Below, one piece after another: positions 1 to 11,400 of a stretch of 64,000 bases of DNA (the first letter of the stretch is position 1; every line of letters begins with the position of its first letter). Where the stretch lies: positions 15,697,267 through 15,761,266 of the forward strand of contig CM053332.1 of NCBI GenBank assembly GCA_028583605.1, written 5' to 3'. Source of the stretch: Dastarcus helophoroides (Eukaryota > Arthropoda > Insecta > Coleoptera > Bothrideridae). The notes beneath the pieces were generated by a model. That model ran no database searches. It had not been told where the DNA came from and saw only the letters and a program-made list of their open reading frames with translations. Position numbers and translations under genes: made by a program.

Positions 1-1090
1 CCGTCACTTTTAACATGGTAGCAAATTAGCATTAATTGCGTGAATGTGACGTGGCTGGGGCAACGAAAGGCATTAATGTCCCTCCGCCGATCCCCAAAGT
101 GATCGTTCATTTCGGTTCCCGTCTACTTATTTGAGGGCTCTCATAAAAATCTCAGACTAGGTCACATCCCGAGGCAACTCATGCATATAAATTTGTTCTC
201 CTACGTTCCCAATCATGTTTACGAGAGGAGCTCGTTAAGGCCCATGTGTTTGCGTTTATTTATCATGTAAGAAGTCAACACCGGTAGCTATTTCGCTCTT
301 TCACGTAATGAAATCTTTTAATGGGTACCTGGGAATGAGATTTTAGCGTAGGCAAAGACCGATGGCTTCTGAATTTATTTAATGGTTATTTATCGAATTT
401 ATCATTAGAACGTGATTTGTAAATGTTCAGAACTTACATAAATGGAATGGGAAATATAGTTAAATCCGTAATCTTGATTATAAAAGAATTTATTGCTACA
501 TATCGTTATTAAACGCCATTAAAAGGAATACAAGCTAAGCTACTTACGTGTTACATATGATAGAAGTCGTGAAGTATATGGACCGCCTTATGGTAGCCAA
601 TGACGTATTGATGGTAGCCTGAGGGTTGTGATTGCGATGACTTATATGCAGGTGTCTAGACTCGCCACATTGTAGGACAGTTTCTAGAATGGAAACCTCC
701 AGAACCAACTGTCGGATATACGCGCACCCCTATTGTGATTCATTCAGTACGGACATTAAATATTTCGTAATTAATGTTATTCGTTGTATAACGTTCTGTT
801 CCTTTGTTGAAATATAGTGTTTTAAAATCACTTTATCTTTATAAACGAGCCTAATATGTAGCAGTATTATTAGAATGTTGAAGAAATATTTCAAATTATA
901 TTTTGTTTCAGATTCAGGTAAGCACCAGAGCAGCTACAGGTTAGTCAACAACATATAAAATCAAAACGAGAAACTTATAATAACAGTGTTTTTTAAACTG
1001 GAAGCCTCCGAAATATTTAGTAAAACTCGACATTGATAAAAATAGTTTTATAGAATTTTCGAGCTTGCTAAATAGTCAAATTATTATCAT
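1..1090. other. No gene seen; ordinary-complexity intergenic DNA
   Basis: No open frame of useful length and no recognisable repeat. The base composition is mixed, unlike the A/T low-complexity tracts further on. It may be host intergenic or regulatory DNA. Nothing more specific can be supported. Confidence 0.4.
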
Positions 1091-1543
1091 TGTTGCGCGT
1101 TATAGGTTCGAAAATTAAAACTTCGTAACACTTTATTTCCAAACTGATTTCGAAACACTACGATTAAAATTCACTTAACTATCAGACTATCTGGCTAACT
1201 AACCTGACTATCCAACTGACTGCTTAATTAACTGACTTATTCACTGTTTAATTAACTACTTATTCAATGTTCAATTAACTGCCTGAAGAAAAGACGACTG
1301 CTTATTCACTGTTAATTAACTAACTTATTCAATGTTCAATTAAGTGCCTGAAGAAAAGACGACTGCGTATTTATAGGCTTCCGGTTTTCTTGAACTGAAT
1401 CCCTACAAATAAGGCTTATCGCTTGGGGAAACATCTAGAGCCCTGGCGTATCTGGCCTATTATGCCCTATTCAACATCGCGGCCGCTTCCCATTTTCAAA
1501 TTTTTCTAGAGAATTTCTTACTAATACAAATTTTTTAACTACA
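1091..1543 (-). mobile_element. Solo LTR, diverged copy, minus strand
   Basis: Read on the minus strand the segment begins TGTAGTTA and ends CGCGCAACA. It carries a TATA box (TATAAATA, plus-strand 1368-1375) and an AATAAA signal (1132-1137) shortly before its 3' end. It shares with the LTR at 37153-37501 the block AAGCGGCCGCGA, a following run resembling GATAAGCCTTA, and the end pattern AACC..ATAAC.C..CAACA. Inside it a 65-bp unit is tandemly duplicated (repeated block starts at 1281 and 1346). I see no matching target-site duplication (TCAT against TTTT). It abuts the 3' end of a LINE copy, so it may have inserted in that LINE's tail. No gag or pol flanks it. The LTR identity rests on shared architecture. 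Confidence 0.55.
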
Positions 1544-2204
1544 TTTTGTTACATTATTATTATTAATTCGACAAAAAAAGAATTTTACCTTTTTATCATT
1601 AATTACAAGATCAATTTCGTTTTTTGAAGAGTCAATGTATGTTTTGGATTTAAGCTCCAGATATGATATTTTTTTTAAGTTTAATCCACTCGCAAAGGAA
1701 AAACCCATCATGCTTTCAAAGCACTGCGAGGTAGGATGCAGAACCAAGCATAGATGGCGATGAACCATCTTCTTGAACAAGAATAGGTTGTAATTTTTGG
1801 GGAAAATTCCTTTCGGTAACAGGTTCCATAACTTGGAAGTTCTATAGAAAAAAGAGTCTCCAGTGAGTGAGGACAGAAGTCCTTACTGTGTCAAACTGGA
1901 TCGCACGGGAATTTGCTGGCTCCGACTGTCTAGTGTGCTTCAAGCACCTTGCCCGTGGGGGGATCAACCCTATCAGTTCCAGCGAGCATCTTCCGTGATA
2001 GTACTTGTAGAAAAGAGAAAATTCACCAACCATACGCCTGTGCTCTAATGTTTCGAGAGAATCGGTCAGACTTTCGTCATCAATTAGGCGAATCGCTCTT
2101 CTTTGAATTGAATCCAAGAGAGCTAAAGTGTGTTTTGGGGTTGAACTCCAAGCATTAGAACAGTATTCTAGTGTTGGCCTAACTTGAGCTTTGTATCTTT
2201 GCAT
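1535..2204 (-). pseudogene. LINE reverse transcriptase C-terminal tail, decayed
   Basis: The minus-strand frame 1842-2204 encodes a C-terminal reverse-transcriptase tail that recurs throughout the window. It contains VRPTLEYC, LALLDSIQRRAIRLIDDESL, LETLEHRRM, FYKYYHGRCS and LIGLIPPRARCL in that order. A second frame, 1535-1780, carries the extreme C-terminus (VHRHLCLVLHPTS followed by FASGLNLKK). A break lies between them near 1785-1845, where the plus-strand sequence shows the usual tyrosine-rich region out of frame. The segment belongs to a non-LTR retrotransposon of jockey/CR1 type. Its 3' end, on the low-coordinate side, is an ATT-rich tail next to the LTR at 1091-1543. It is non-functional. 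Confidence 0.8.
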
Positions 2205-3515
2205 CTTCCGTGATAGTACTTGTAAAAAAGAGACAAGTCACCAACCCTACGCCTGTGCTCTAGTGCTTCGAAAGAATCGGTCAGACTCTCGTCATCAATT
2301 AGGCAAATTACTCTTAGCTTGTAATTTTTGGAGAAAATTTCTTTCGGTAACCAGTTCCATGGCTTGGAAGTTCTATAGAAAAAAGAGTCTCCGTAGAAAA
2401 CTGGACAATATCAAGCTGGACAGGAATTTGGTGTTTCGACTGTCTTCTATACCTCAAAAATCTTGCCCTTGGTGGGATCAATCCTATTAGCTCCTGAGAG
2501 CATCTCCAATGATTGTACTTGTAGACCAGCCATCCGCTTGTGCTCTAGTGTTTCGAGAGAATCGATCAAACTCTCATCAATTAGGCAAATCGCTCTTCTT
2601 TGAATTGAATCCAAGAGAACTAAAGTGTGTTTTGGGGCTGAACTCCAAACATGAGAACAGTATTTTAGTGTTGGCCTAACTTGAGCTTTGTACAGTGTTA
2701 ATAGCTGATGAGACGTGAAGTACTTTTTAGCTCCAAAAAGAAAGCCTAGCTTCTGAGAGGCGGATTTGGCAATGGTGCACACATGATCGTCCCAAGAGAC
2801 GTTAGTGCTCGCACTCACTCCTAGGATAGATCGATTAGATTCCATTGGAAGGATTTTACCGTTTATTAGTATGTTTGTTGCATTATCGGTCAAACTCTCG
2901 TCATCAATTAGGCAAATCGATCTTCTCTGAATTGAATCCAAAAGAGCTAAAGCGTGCTTTGGGGCTGAACTCCAAACATGAGAACAGTATTCTAGTGTTG
3001 GCCTAACTTGAGCTTTGTACAGTGTGAGTAGCTGATGAGATGTTAAGTACTTTTTAGCTCTAAAAACAAAGCCTGGCTTCTTAGAGGCGGATTTGGCAAT
3101 GCTCGCACTCACTCCTAAGATAGATCGATTAGATCCCATTGGAAGGATTTTACCGTTCATTAGTATGTTTGTTGCATTATCCCTTGATGTTTTCTTAGAG
3201 AAAATCGCGGCTTGAGTTTTTGAAGGGTTGAAATCGACCAGATTGTTCTTACCCCAGTCGAGAATAATCTCGAGATCCTGATTAATCGTCTGTATCTGAT
3301 GTTTCCTTAGTCGATCTGAAGCAGCGATAGATAATGGTTTATCGGAGAAAAAAGATGACACAAGGTTACTATCATCTGCGTAGCTGTATATAGGATTGGA
3401 AGTTGAAACTAAGAGATCGTTTATGTGTAACAGAAATAGAGTGGGAGACAGAACAGACCCCTGAGGCACCCCTGCATTAATCGCAAATGTCTCGGATGAG
3501 TGCACCAAAAGTGCA
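2205..3515 (-). pseudogene. LINE reverse transcriptase palm and thumb, 5'-truncated, with in-frame internal duplication
   Basis: The open frame 2447-3508 (353 codons) starts inside the reverse-transcriptase palm. NAGVPQGSVLSP is at residues 11-22 and the catalytic YADD at 43-46. INQDLEIILDWG and NPSKTQAAIFSKK follow, at about residues 75-106. From residue 111 a 98-residue block (beginning NATNILMNGKILPM) is repeated in frame from residue 209, a 294-bp period. One of the two copies lacks the WDDHV segment. Sequence at 2205-2450 holds two further rearranged pieces of the same C-terminal region. There is no endonuclease domain or N-terminal palm, so the copy is 5'-truncated at about 3515. Jockey/CR1-like LINE; clade placement is tentative. 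Confidence 0.85.
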
Positions 3516-4290
3516 CCCCCTGCGACTTGTTTTATGGTTTACGGTTAAATTTCCAACATTTTTGGACACTTTAACTTTAGACTGAAAATTTTTGCTTTAA
3601 ACTCCAAGCTTCCAGAAAGAAAATGAAAGTCAAACTCTTCGCATCAAAAAGTTTGCAGCTATAATTTAATTCAGTTTCGAAATGAATTAGAATATCCATA
3701 TAACAAATCAAGCAAATAAGGCTCCAAGGTTCTAGTTTTCAGATTGTGAGCTCAAAATTTCTTAGTTTGGGTAGAATTTTTTTAATCATAAAAAAACCGT
3801 GGGCCGAACATTTCCCAGTTTTTTTTTAGCTTTTAAAATGTCCTACGGAATTCAATAATGTTTCCAGTGATTCCATTATAAAACTCTTCTAGACTATTTA
3901 ATTTTATTTAATTTAATAGGTCTCCGAACTCTGTACGATAATTTTTCACCGAATTATCGTCAGTTTGAATATAAAAAGTCATTTTTGCTTTTAGTAATCA
4001 ATAACTCTGAAAATAATGATCGAAAATGCAAGTAGAGTTTTAAAAACTGCAAATTATAGGAAAAGGTTTTTAATTTAAAAAAATATACAAAAAAGTTGAT
4101 TAAAAAAGTGGTAAAATGAACTTAACAAATTAGTGTAAAGTGAAAAATTCATTCATTTATTAATTTTTTAGACAACAAATTCAGTCATTCATTTCGAGAT
4201 TTATAAAAAAAATCGTAACGCTTTGAAATTTTCAGGTTTTTTTAAGGTTCTTGGAATAATTGACATTTCAACCCTTACTTCGTTAATTCT
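3516..4290. other. AT-rich spacer, no gene seen
   Basis: Mixed A/T-rich sequence without a credible open frame or recognised repeat. Confidence 0.4.
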
Positions 4291-4440
4291 TTAATATTCG
4301 TAACTATTAAACTTTATTAACGACTAAAAGGCAATATAAATTAAAAATTCCACAAAGTTTCGATAAATATTTGCTAACACCGGACCAGGTTTCGCATTAT
4401 TGCATCATCGGTTCTTGGAAGTTAGAAAGTTACGACTAAG
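4290..4440. repeat. Half copy of fold-back element B
   Basis: About 100 bp matches one arm of the fold-back element at 42343-42530: the words ATTAAACTTTATTAACGA, AAAATTCCACAA and GTTTCGATAAATATTTG occur in the same order, followed by ACACCGGACCAGGTTTCGC. Here only one arm is present, and the rest continues into unrelated sequence. Confidence 0.65.
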
Positions 4441-4499
4441 AATCTTAGTCTGTCCATTATTTGCAAAAATTATGCCAAATTAGGCAAATTTTCCTATTT

Positions 4500-6523
4500 T
4501 TTTAAAGTTTAATTTAGATTTTTGAATTTTCAACTTTCTTGAAAATCATGTATTTTTTCTAACAACCTTTCTTGTGTTTTATAATCTTTCTTCGTTTCAG
4601 GAGATAAGATTTGTATTCCAGTTTTTTAAATTTCGACATTTTTGGAAAATTTCTCAACTTTCTTGAAAATCATGTATTTTTTCTAACAACCTTTCTTGTG
4701 TTTTATAATCTTTCTTCGTTTCAGGAGATAAGATTTGTATTCCAGTTTTTTAAATTTCGACATTTTTGGAAATTTCTTCAAAACTTCGACTTTTCTCGAA
4801 AATTTTCCTGAAAATTTCTTCAAAATTCGACTTTTCTCGAAATTTTTTTAAAAAATTTCAACCCTTTTTGAATATTTCGGTTCTTTTTGGAAATTTCAAC
4901 GTTTTTATAAATACTGACTTCCTATAAACAATTGTTGACAAAATGTTGACTTTTTGAAAATTCCTACTTTTTTTGAAGAATTCGACATTTATTGAAAATT
5001 TAGACTTAAAAAAAAGCCTATTTATTAATAAATTTGCCACTTTTTTCTTGAAAATTTCGACGTTTTAAAATATTCACTTTATTCAATATCTCGACCTTTT
5101 CCAAAAATTTTAACTTATCTTTGAAAATGTCGACTATTTTGAAAATTCCCGCTCTCTTAAAATTTCATTTTTTATATTTTATGATTTTTCTGAAATTGTT
5201 TTTTTTTTAATTTCGACTTCTCTTGAAAATAATCTCAAAATTCTTCGTTATTAATCTGCTATTTCAAAACTTCACTATTCCTCAAAATTCGACTTTTTCT
5301 GAAAATTTTGACTTCTCCCAAAATCTGATATAAATTTCGGTTAGTTTTTCAAAATTTGTCTATTTCTAAAAAATTGCCGGAAAAGTTTGGGAAAAATTTT
5401 TGGGTATTTCAATATTTCTTTTGACATAATTTGACTGAGAAATTTCGAATTTTTACTAAATTTGTCCTCGATAATTTGATCTTTTTTTTCTTAATTTCGA
5501 TCTTTTGTAAGCTTCGGTTTATTTATTAAAATTTCGCTTTTTTTAAAAATTCGTTGTTGTTTTTTGAAATTTCTTGAAATTTCTTTGAAATTTGAATTTT
5601 TTTTCTCGAAATTCGTTTTTTTTTCTCTAAATTCGTTTTTTCTTCTCGAAATTCGGTTTTTTTAGAAAATTCCATGTTTTTCTTAAAATCCATCTGAATC
5701 GGTCTATTTTTGAAATTGGAGCTTTATCTTAAATTTTCCTTAAAATGCGTCCTTTTTTTAAAATTTGGATTTTCTCTAAATTCGTCTGTTTCAAAACTAC
5801 TATTCTCAAAATTTGACAATTGCTCAAAATTTCACATTCAACGCGAAACGATGTCTATTTCTCAAAATTTCATATTTTCCTCGAAATTCGACTTTTTTCG
5901 GAATTTCGACTGTTTTTTCGAAAATAACTATTCAAAAAAAAACGACTTTTTGAGTTTCTGAAAAAAATTCCATTTTGCTTTCCACAAAATTTTTCGTTTT
6001 TCTATAAATTTCCATTTTTTTTTCAAAATTAGTGCGTCCTTGAAATTTCGAAATTTTTGCTAAATATAGACACCATTTCTAAATATGGACTTTTTTTCTG
6101 AAAATTTGTCTTCACAAAATTAGTCTTTTTTTTTGCAATTTCGACATTGTTTTTACAATTTCGCTGCAATTATCAAAATCCAAATTTTGAAATTTTATCT
6201 CAAAATTCTTCGTTATTAATTTGCTTTTTCAAAATTTCACTATTCCTCAAAATTCGATTTTTTCTGAAAATTTTGACTTCTCCTAAAATCTGATATAACT
6301 TTCGATTAGTTTACCAAAATTTGTCTATCTCTAAAAAATTGCCGAATCTTTTAATAAAAATGTCAACATTTTCAAAGAAATTATTTGAAAATTTTCAATT
6401 TTTGTATAAAGGCAAAAATTTAGGGAAAATGTTGGGTATTTCAACATTTTTTTAAATTCAATTTTTTGGAAATTCTACCTTGTTTCTCAAAATATTCATA
6501 ATACTAGTCAAGGTAAAGCGCTC

Positions 6524-6598
<75 letters not shown>

Positions 6599-8020
6599 GT
6601 TCCCATCTCTTTTCTTTCCGTATCTTCTCTTTTAATCTCTTTTCTTCCCATCTTTTGACTTCCCATCTCTTCTCTTTTTTATATTCTCTTCTTTTTTCTT
6701 ATATTCTCTTCTCTTTCCATCTTTTGTCTTTCCTTCCCATGTCTTCTTTTTCCATCTATTCTCTTCCCATCTCTTCTCTGCCCATCTCTGCCCATCTCTT
6801 CCCTTCTCTTTCCGTATCTTCTCTTCCCATCTCTTTTATTACCATCTCTTCTTTTCCTATCTCTTCTCTTCTCCTCTCCTCTCTTCTTCTGGCTTCTCTT
6901 CTCTTCTCTTCTCTTCTCTTCTCTCTCTCTCCATTTCTCCTCTTCTCTCTCTTCATTTCTCTTTCCATTTCTCTTTCCTTTTCTTTTCTTCTCTTCTCTT
7001 CTTTTCTCTTCTCTTCTCCTCTTTTCCTCTCTCTCTCTCTCTGGCTGAAACGTTTAAAAATCTAAAAATAATAAATATTCAGCCAGCAAATTCCGACTTT
7101 TACCTAAAATTCACCCAGTTTTCAAAATTTTGACATAATTTGACTGAGAAATTTCGAATTTTTACTAAATTTGTCCGCGATAATTTGATCTTATTCTCTT
7201 AATGTCGATCTTTTTCAAGTTTCGATTTATTTCATAAAATTTCGCTTTTTTTTCAAAATTCGTACTTTTTTGAAATTCCGATTTTTTTTCGAAATTCGTC
7301 TTTTTTTGGATATTCCCATGTGTTTCTTAAAATCCATCTGAATCCATCTATTTTCGAAATTAGGGCTTTATCTCAACTTCTTTCTTAAAATGCGTCCTTT
7401 TCTCAAAATTCGTCCTTTTCAAATGTACTATTCCTAAGAGACAATTTCTGAAAATTTGACAATTTCTCAAAATTTGACAATTTCTCAAAATTTGACAATT
7501 TCTCCAAATTTGACAATTTCTCCAAATTTTACATTCAACGCGAAAGGATGTCTACTTCCCAAAATTTCATATTTTTCTCGAAATTCGTCTTTTTTCGGAA
7601 TTTCGACTATTTTTTCAAAAATAACTAAAAAAATAACTATTCGAAAAAATCGACTTTTTGCGTTTCTGTAAAAAATTCCATTTTCTTTTCCCCGAAATTT
7701 GTCGTTTTTTTAGAAATTTCGACTAGTTTTAGAATTCATTTTTTCATTCGCAAAACTCGACTTTTTTGCTTAAAATTAAATTTCTCTGGAAAATATCGAA
7801 TTTTTCTCTAGATTTCGAAGTTTAATCGTTGTTTTTTTATATTTTGCCTTATTTATTAACCTTGCTTTTGTTTGAAAATTTCGACCTTTTAAAATCTTAA
7901 TTTTCTAAAATTTTGACTGGATTTTTAAAGTTTCGCTTCTATAAGGTTTCTTTGTTTAAGTTTGGATTTTTATCGCAAATTTTGATGTCTTTCATTTGAA
8001 CCTCTTTTTTCTGAAGTTAA
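4500..8020. repeat. T-rich low-complexity tract (about 20-bp degenerate word), minus-strand copy of the dispersed A/T repeat
   Basis: The tract is built from degenerate repeats of the type TTTTTGAAAATTTCGAC, about 20 bp between successive CGAC steps, with T strongly favoured on the plus strand. Two larger direct duplicates are visible (about 5700-5960 and 7345-7660). At 7071-7095 the complement of the module GCTGGCTG-CATATTCATT, also seen at 33150 and 35245, is present. This links the tract to the repeat at 30460-36820 in reverse orientation. At 4571 and 4695 a 124-bp direct repeat carries the fold-back A word CTTTCTTCGTTTCAGGAGA. Short open frames here are rich in Phe, Ser and Lys and are composition artefacts, not genes. 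Confidence 0.7.
6525..7045. repeat. (TC)n microsatellite and 520-bp polypyrimidine tract
   Basis: An uninterrupted TC dinucleotide run of about 70 bp (roughly 6526-6595) is followed by about 450 bp of almost pure C/T built from CCCATCTCTT, CTTCTCTT and TCTCTC words. The position corresponds to the AGAGGGAGACG site of the related repeat at 33185. This suggests slippage expansion from a short purine/pyrimidine seed inside the dispersed repeat. Both strands give a repetitive frame (Ser/Leu on plus, Glu/Arg on minus), which is not coding. Confidence 0.9.
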
Positions 8021-8270
8021 AGTTACGTAGGGAACAAACTATTACCTTTGTACTTCGCCTGCTGAATTAAATGAATTTTAACTTGACAGAAAAATTGTTC
8101 AAAATTAAAGGAAGTTTTTTAAATTTGTTAAATTAACAGATCAATTTATTTCGATTTAATGTTTTAATTTGTTCGTGGTTTTAATTAAGAATTTGATTTT
8201 GTAGATTGTTGCAAGACAGCGATAGTTGATGCTGTCGATCAAACATACTTTCTCATTTATAAAATATCTT
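8021..8270. other. AT-rich spacer, no gene seen
   Basis: Transitional A/T-rich sequence between the low-complexity tract and a fold-back element. Nothing recognised. Confidence 0.3.
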
Positions 8271-8440
8271 TGGTGGAACGGACTGGTCCTTGATTATCAT
8301 CAAAAATTGAAATACAGAATCAGTACCTCTCTGCAGATGACAGCTTGCCTGTCGAAACGGGTTAGAGCAACCTTTGTTGTGTTTTTTAATCTTTCTTGGT
8401 TTCAGGGAACAAGTTCTGTATTTCAATTTATAAAATAGTT
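8271..8440. mobile_element. Fold-back element A, decayed hammerhead-like core
   Basis: It begins TGGTGGAACGGACTGGTCC, then AAATTGAAATACAGAA. A central part resembles a hammerhead (CTGCAGA, hairpin, GAAAC, GGGTTAGAG). It ends with CAACCTTTGTTGTG and TTTCTTGGTTTCAGGGAACAAG followed by the reverse complement of the AAATTGAAATACAG word. The ends form an inverted repeat. The core has A6 changed to C (CTGCAGA instead of CTGANGA) and a broken stem III palindrome, so self-cleavage is unlikely. Other copies are at 30961, 34450, 44666, 51694, 63010 and 63440. Confidence 0.75.
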
Positions 8441-9420
8441 TGAATAAAGTAATAAAATTAACTTAATCGACTATCCACAACTTGAAAGAATTTATGCAAT
8501 GTGCAGAATTGTATTGTTCAAATTCGGTAATACGTATATGTATATTTAGCTATTTAGATACCTAGCGAGTCTGTACCTATATGTTGGGTAACAAAGTTGA
8601 GCCCTAACGCGTTAGATGACACTGCCGGACCATTATATTAAAATAATCGTACGTGGAAAGTTAAGATTATACCCCAGCGTTAAATAAAACTGTCAAATCA
8701 TTTAATTACATAGAAAATGGAGAAACATGATTTGTTTTTGGTACGTTGGCAAGTTACGTCTATACCAATTTTTGTCAATTTTTAGTAATTGGGTCATTGA
8801 AAGTGAACAGACAGACAATCCTACCTTAGCATTTATATTCTAGTGGAACTAGTTGGATTATTTAGGATGAGTTTATAGATTGTTTCATTAGACTCTTTTC
8901 TAAGAATTATTAGGAACCGGTACGAAATACGTCTCTGTAATAGTGGTGTCTATATTTCCCTACGAAATCATCCTCTCGACTGTTATAAACAAAGCTAATT
9001 TAAAAGACGTTTCCAGCTCGAGGGCTCTTCCATCCCCTGCGCTTTTAACCTACTAACTTAACTCATTAATTTCGATATTGTGGTAACCCAGAGCCTTTGT
9101 TCAACATGAATAATGCGGCTTTAGCGGGGCCGCTTCCACAGTCATTAATTCCATCCTATTAGTAATTCAGGGTATAAATAAAGAAACCTCGCTACCGGCT
9201 TTCTTCTGTCATGTTATAATTGTTTGTCAATCTTGCGTGATCTCTTCGGGCTACAGTTTCATCTTCTGATGGTCTGTATCAGCTACCGACCACTTTTCCT
9301 TTTATTTTTTGTTATATTTTGATTTATTTCAAGGCGATGTGCCCGCAAACCACTGCTAGATCTAAATTTATCCGTTGGTTTCGTTTTTGTGCACATAACA
9401 GGCTAAAACGCGGCCGATTA
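8441..9420. other. Ordinary-complexity island, candidate regulatory DNA
   Basis: No gene seen. The part from 9000 to 9280 is richer in G/C than its surroundings and contains several ATTAAT/TTAATT words. It could be conserved non-coding DNA of the Sp8-like gene, or an intergenic remnant. Conservation was not testable here. Confidence 0.25.
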
Positions 9421-11400
9421 GATTCGAACGATGTTGTTAAAAAAAATTAATTAATTTTTAATTTATGAGTTCACGTTCGGATTTTATGTATTCAAATGAC
9501 TTGGATTCTAATGTGGCTTTATGTAATTATTTTCTCATTTGGGAGATATTTTTTCATGTGTGGGTTTGAATCGCTCCAGGAAAAATCCGATTGGGATTGT
9601 AGCTGAGTATGTCATAAATTCCAAGAACTGGGGCTGTGTGCGGTAGCTATAACTCGTGGGTAACCCGGTTGTAATATGCCTTCGGGACACTACCACTCCC
9701 AAATTAGTAGCACTACTTTTTAATTGCAATTGAAGAGGACCTTGTAGACTGAATAATATTTAATTTTTGATTCTAATTTCATAAACACTTAAGGCGCATA
9801 GCTAGCGGTTTAATCCCTCGTATAATGTATCAATAGGTTCATCTGCAACCTCTTAATAAAACAGCTAGAGTTCTTATTTTTTAAAATACTAATTAATGTA
9901 AGGCAGAAGGTTTACATTTTCTTGAATTTTTATTTTGAAAATGTTTACAAATTTTTAATGCATTGTTTTTTAAAGTGAAAACTTCTTTAGGCGCGTGAAT
10001 GATTTTGGACTCATGGTTTCGCATGACCTTCTTGCGTTACCAACATGCTCCGATGTTAACACCAAATTATACTATTAATATTAGAGCATGTATCCAACTA
10101 CACTACATCCATATAGATAGACACTGTTAATTACTAGTTTTAAGTTTTCACTTCTGTTGACAGTCTCCAAGGCTGCCTAATTTACTTAGGTGTACCAAGG
10201 GCCTATTTCACCCAGATAACTTGCTAAAGCTTATCCATGAGAAAGTAAATTCTAAAACTTCTTAAAATTAAGCTTCTCATGTAAGAGGTTAAATTGTAAA
10301 TAAGTGCAACTTGTCCACCTTAAAATTCCAGTATACTGGTTCACAAAATGAGCAAAATCTGTTAACCGAAAGCAAAAGAAACCCCCCAAATCAAATAATA
10401 GCGCAGCAGGTAACGGATTACTCGTCATTATCGAGTAATCCTTGTTGTCCCCTTCCCTGTCACACACACAACGACTCCTAATCCTCTTAAACGATTGTGA
10501 AGCACTGGATCATGTAGTATTCATGTAATTCGACCTGAGTGTTAATAAATGGCCTGTCCTTGTTTGCGCAACTAAATATAAATAAACCAAATAGACGACA
10601 AAAGCCGCAATATGCCGTATTCAAACATTCATCATGTTTCGATAAAAAAGCCCGGAAGGGAACGTGTCTGGGGCCGTAATGCTCCAACGCGGTCGATAAG
10701 TGGACAATTTTATTTCGTACCGCGACGGTAGCAAAGTTCTTTTCACGTTATCGTTAAACGTTACACCCACAACCCAACTGACGTTTACAGGCTCTATTAA
10801 AATGTCCAGAGAAATTATGTATCTTTCAGCTTTCACTGCATGAGATTTGCACGGAAGGTATGCAATGCAGAAAACCAGTTAATATTGAAAAGTACCGAAA
10901 GGGATTATTAAAGAAAATTGTTCCATCACGTATGAACCGTTAACGCTGATTTGAATAAGTATTTTTGTCCCAAGGACTCTTGATATCCACATGCAAGATA
11001 TATTGCTTTCGATCTGTGTGAGTCTTTACTGTCTGTGTTATAGAAGGTTTGATTAACATCATCACTGACTACTCAACCGAGTAGCTGACTGAACCCTCAA
11101 GGCTTAAGGGCTGTATGCAATTCCGATACTGGATTGAGAATTTTGATCCTTGATGCATTTTAAATCTCTTTTTCCTTACTTCATGTAGATCTTTAGGTTC
11201 TGTACTTTTTTTGTATCCATTAAATTGGCCATTTATGGATTCATGAAAAGAATTGGGCTATTTTTCCCACCTCCATTCTTCTTTCAGGTTCCTAAATCTG
11301 CCGACTTAGTTAAACGTTGACGTCAACGTTGGCACACCCAAGGGGGTTGGTTTTTTAAATTGAGCTAGTGGAAAATTACAATTTTACACTACCCCCACTT
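9421..11400. other. Unique non-coding DNA
   Basis: Short open frames (60-71 codons) on the minus strand show no recognisable motif and end in non-coding sequence. I see no repeats, RNA genes or splice-flanked coding exons. The part around 10600-10860 has more even base composition and may be functional non-coding DNA. Confidence 0.3.

Noticed and set aside
4380..4440. Hammerhead-like words on the minus strand of fold-back B (CCGATGA, small hairpin, GAAACC)
   Set aside because: Position 4 of the core is C instead of U, no stem I pairing exists, and the base at the cleavage position does not fit. It may be a distant relic but cannot be called.
6655..7065. A 136-codon Ser/Leu/Phe-rich frame resembling a membrane protein
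   Set aside because: It is a translation of the polypyrimidine microsatellite; the opposite strand is equally open.
8331..8366. Hammerhead in the fold-back A copy at 8.3 kb
   Set aside because: The core reads CTGCAGA and the stem III palindrome is broken (ACGGGT).
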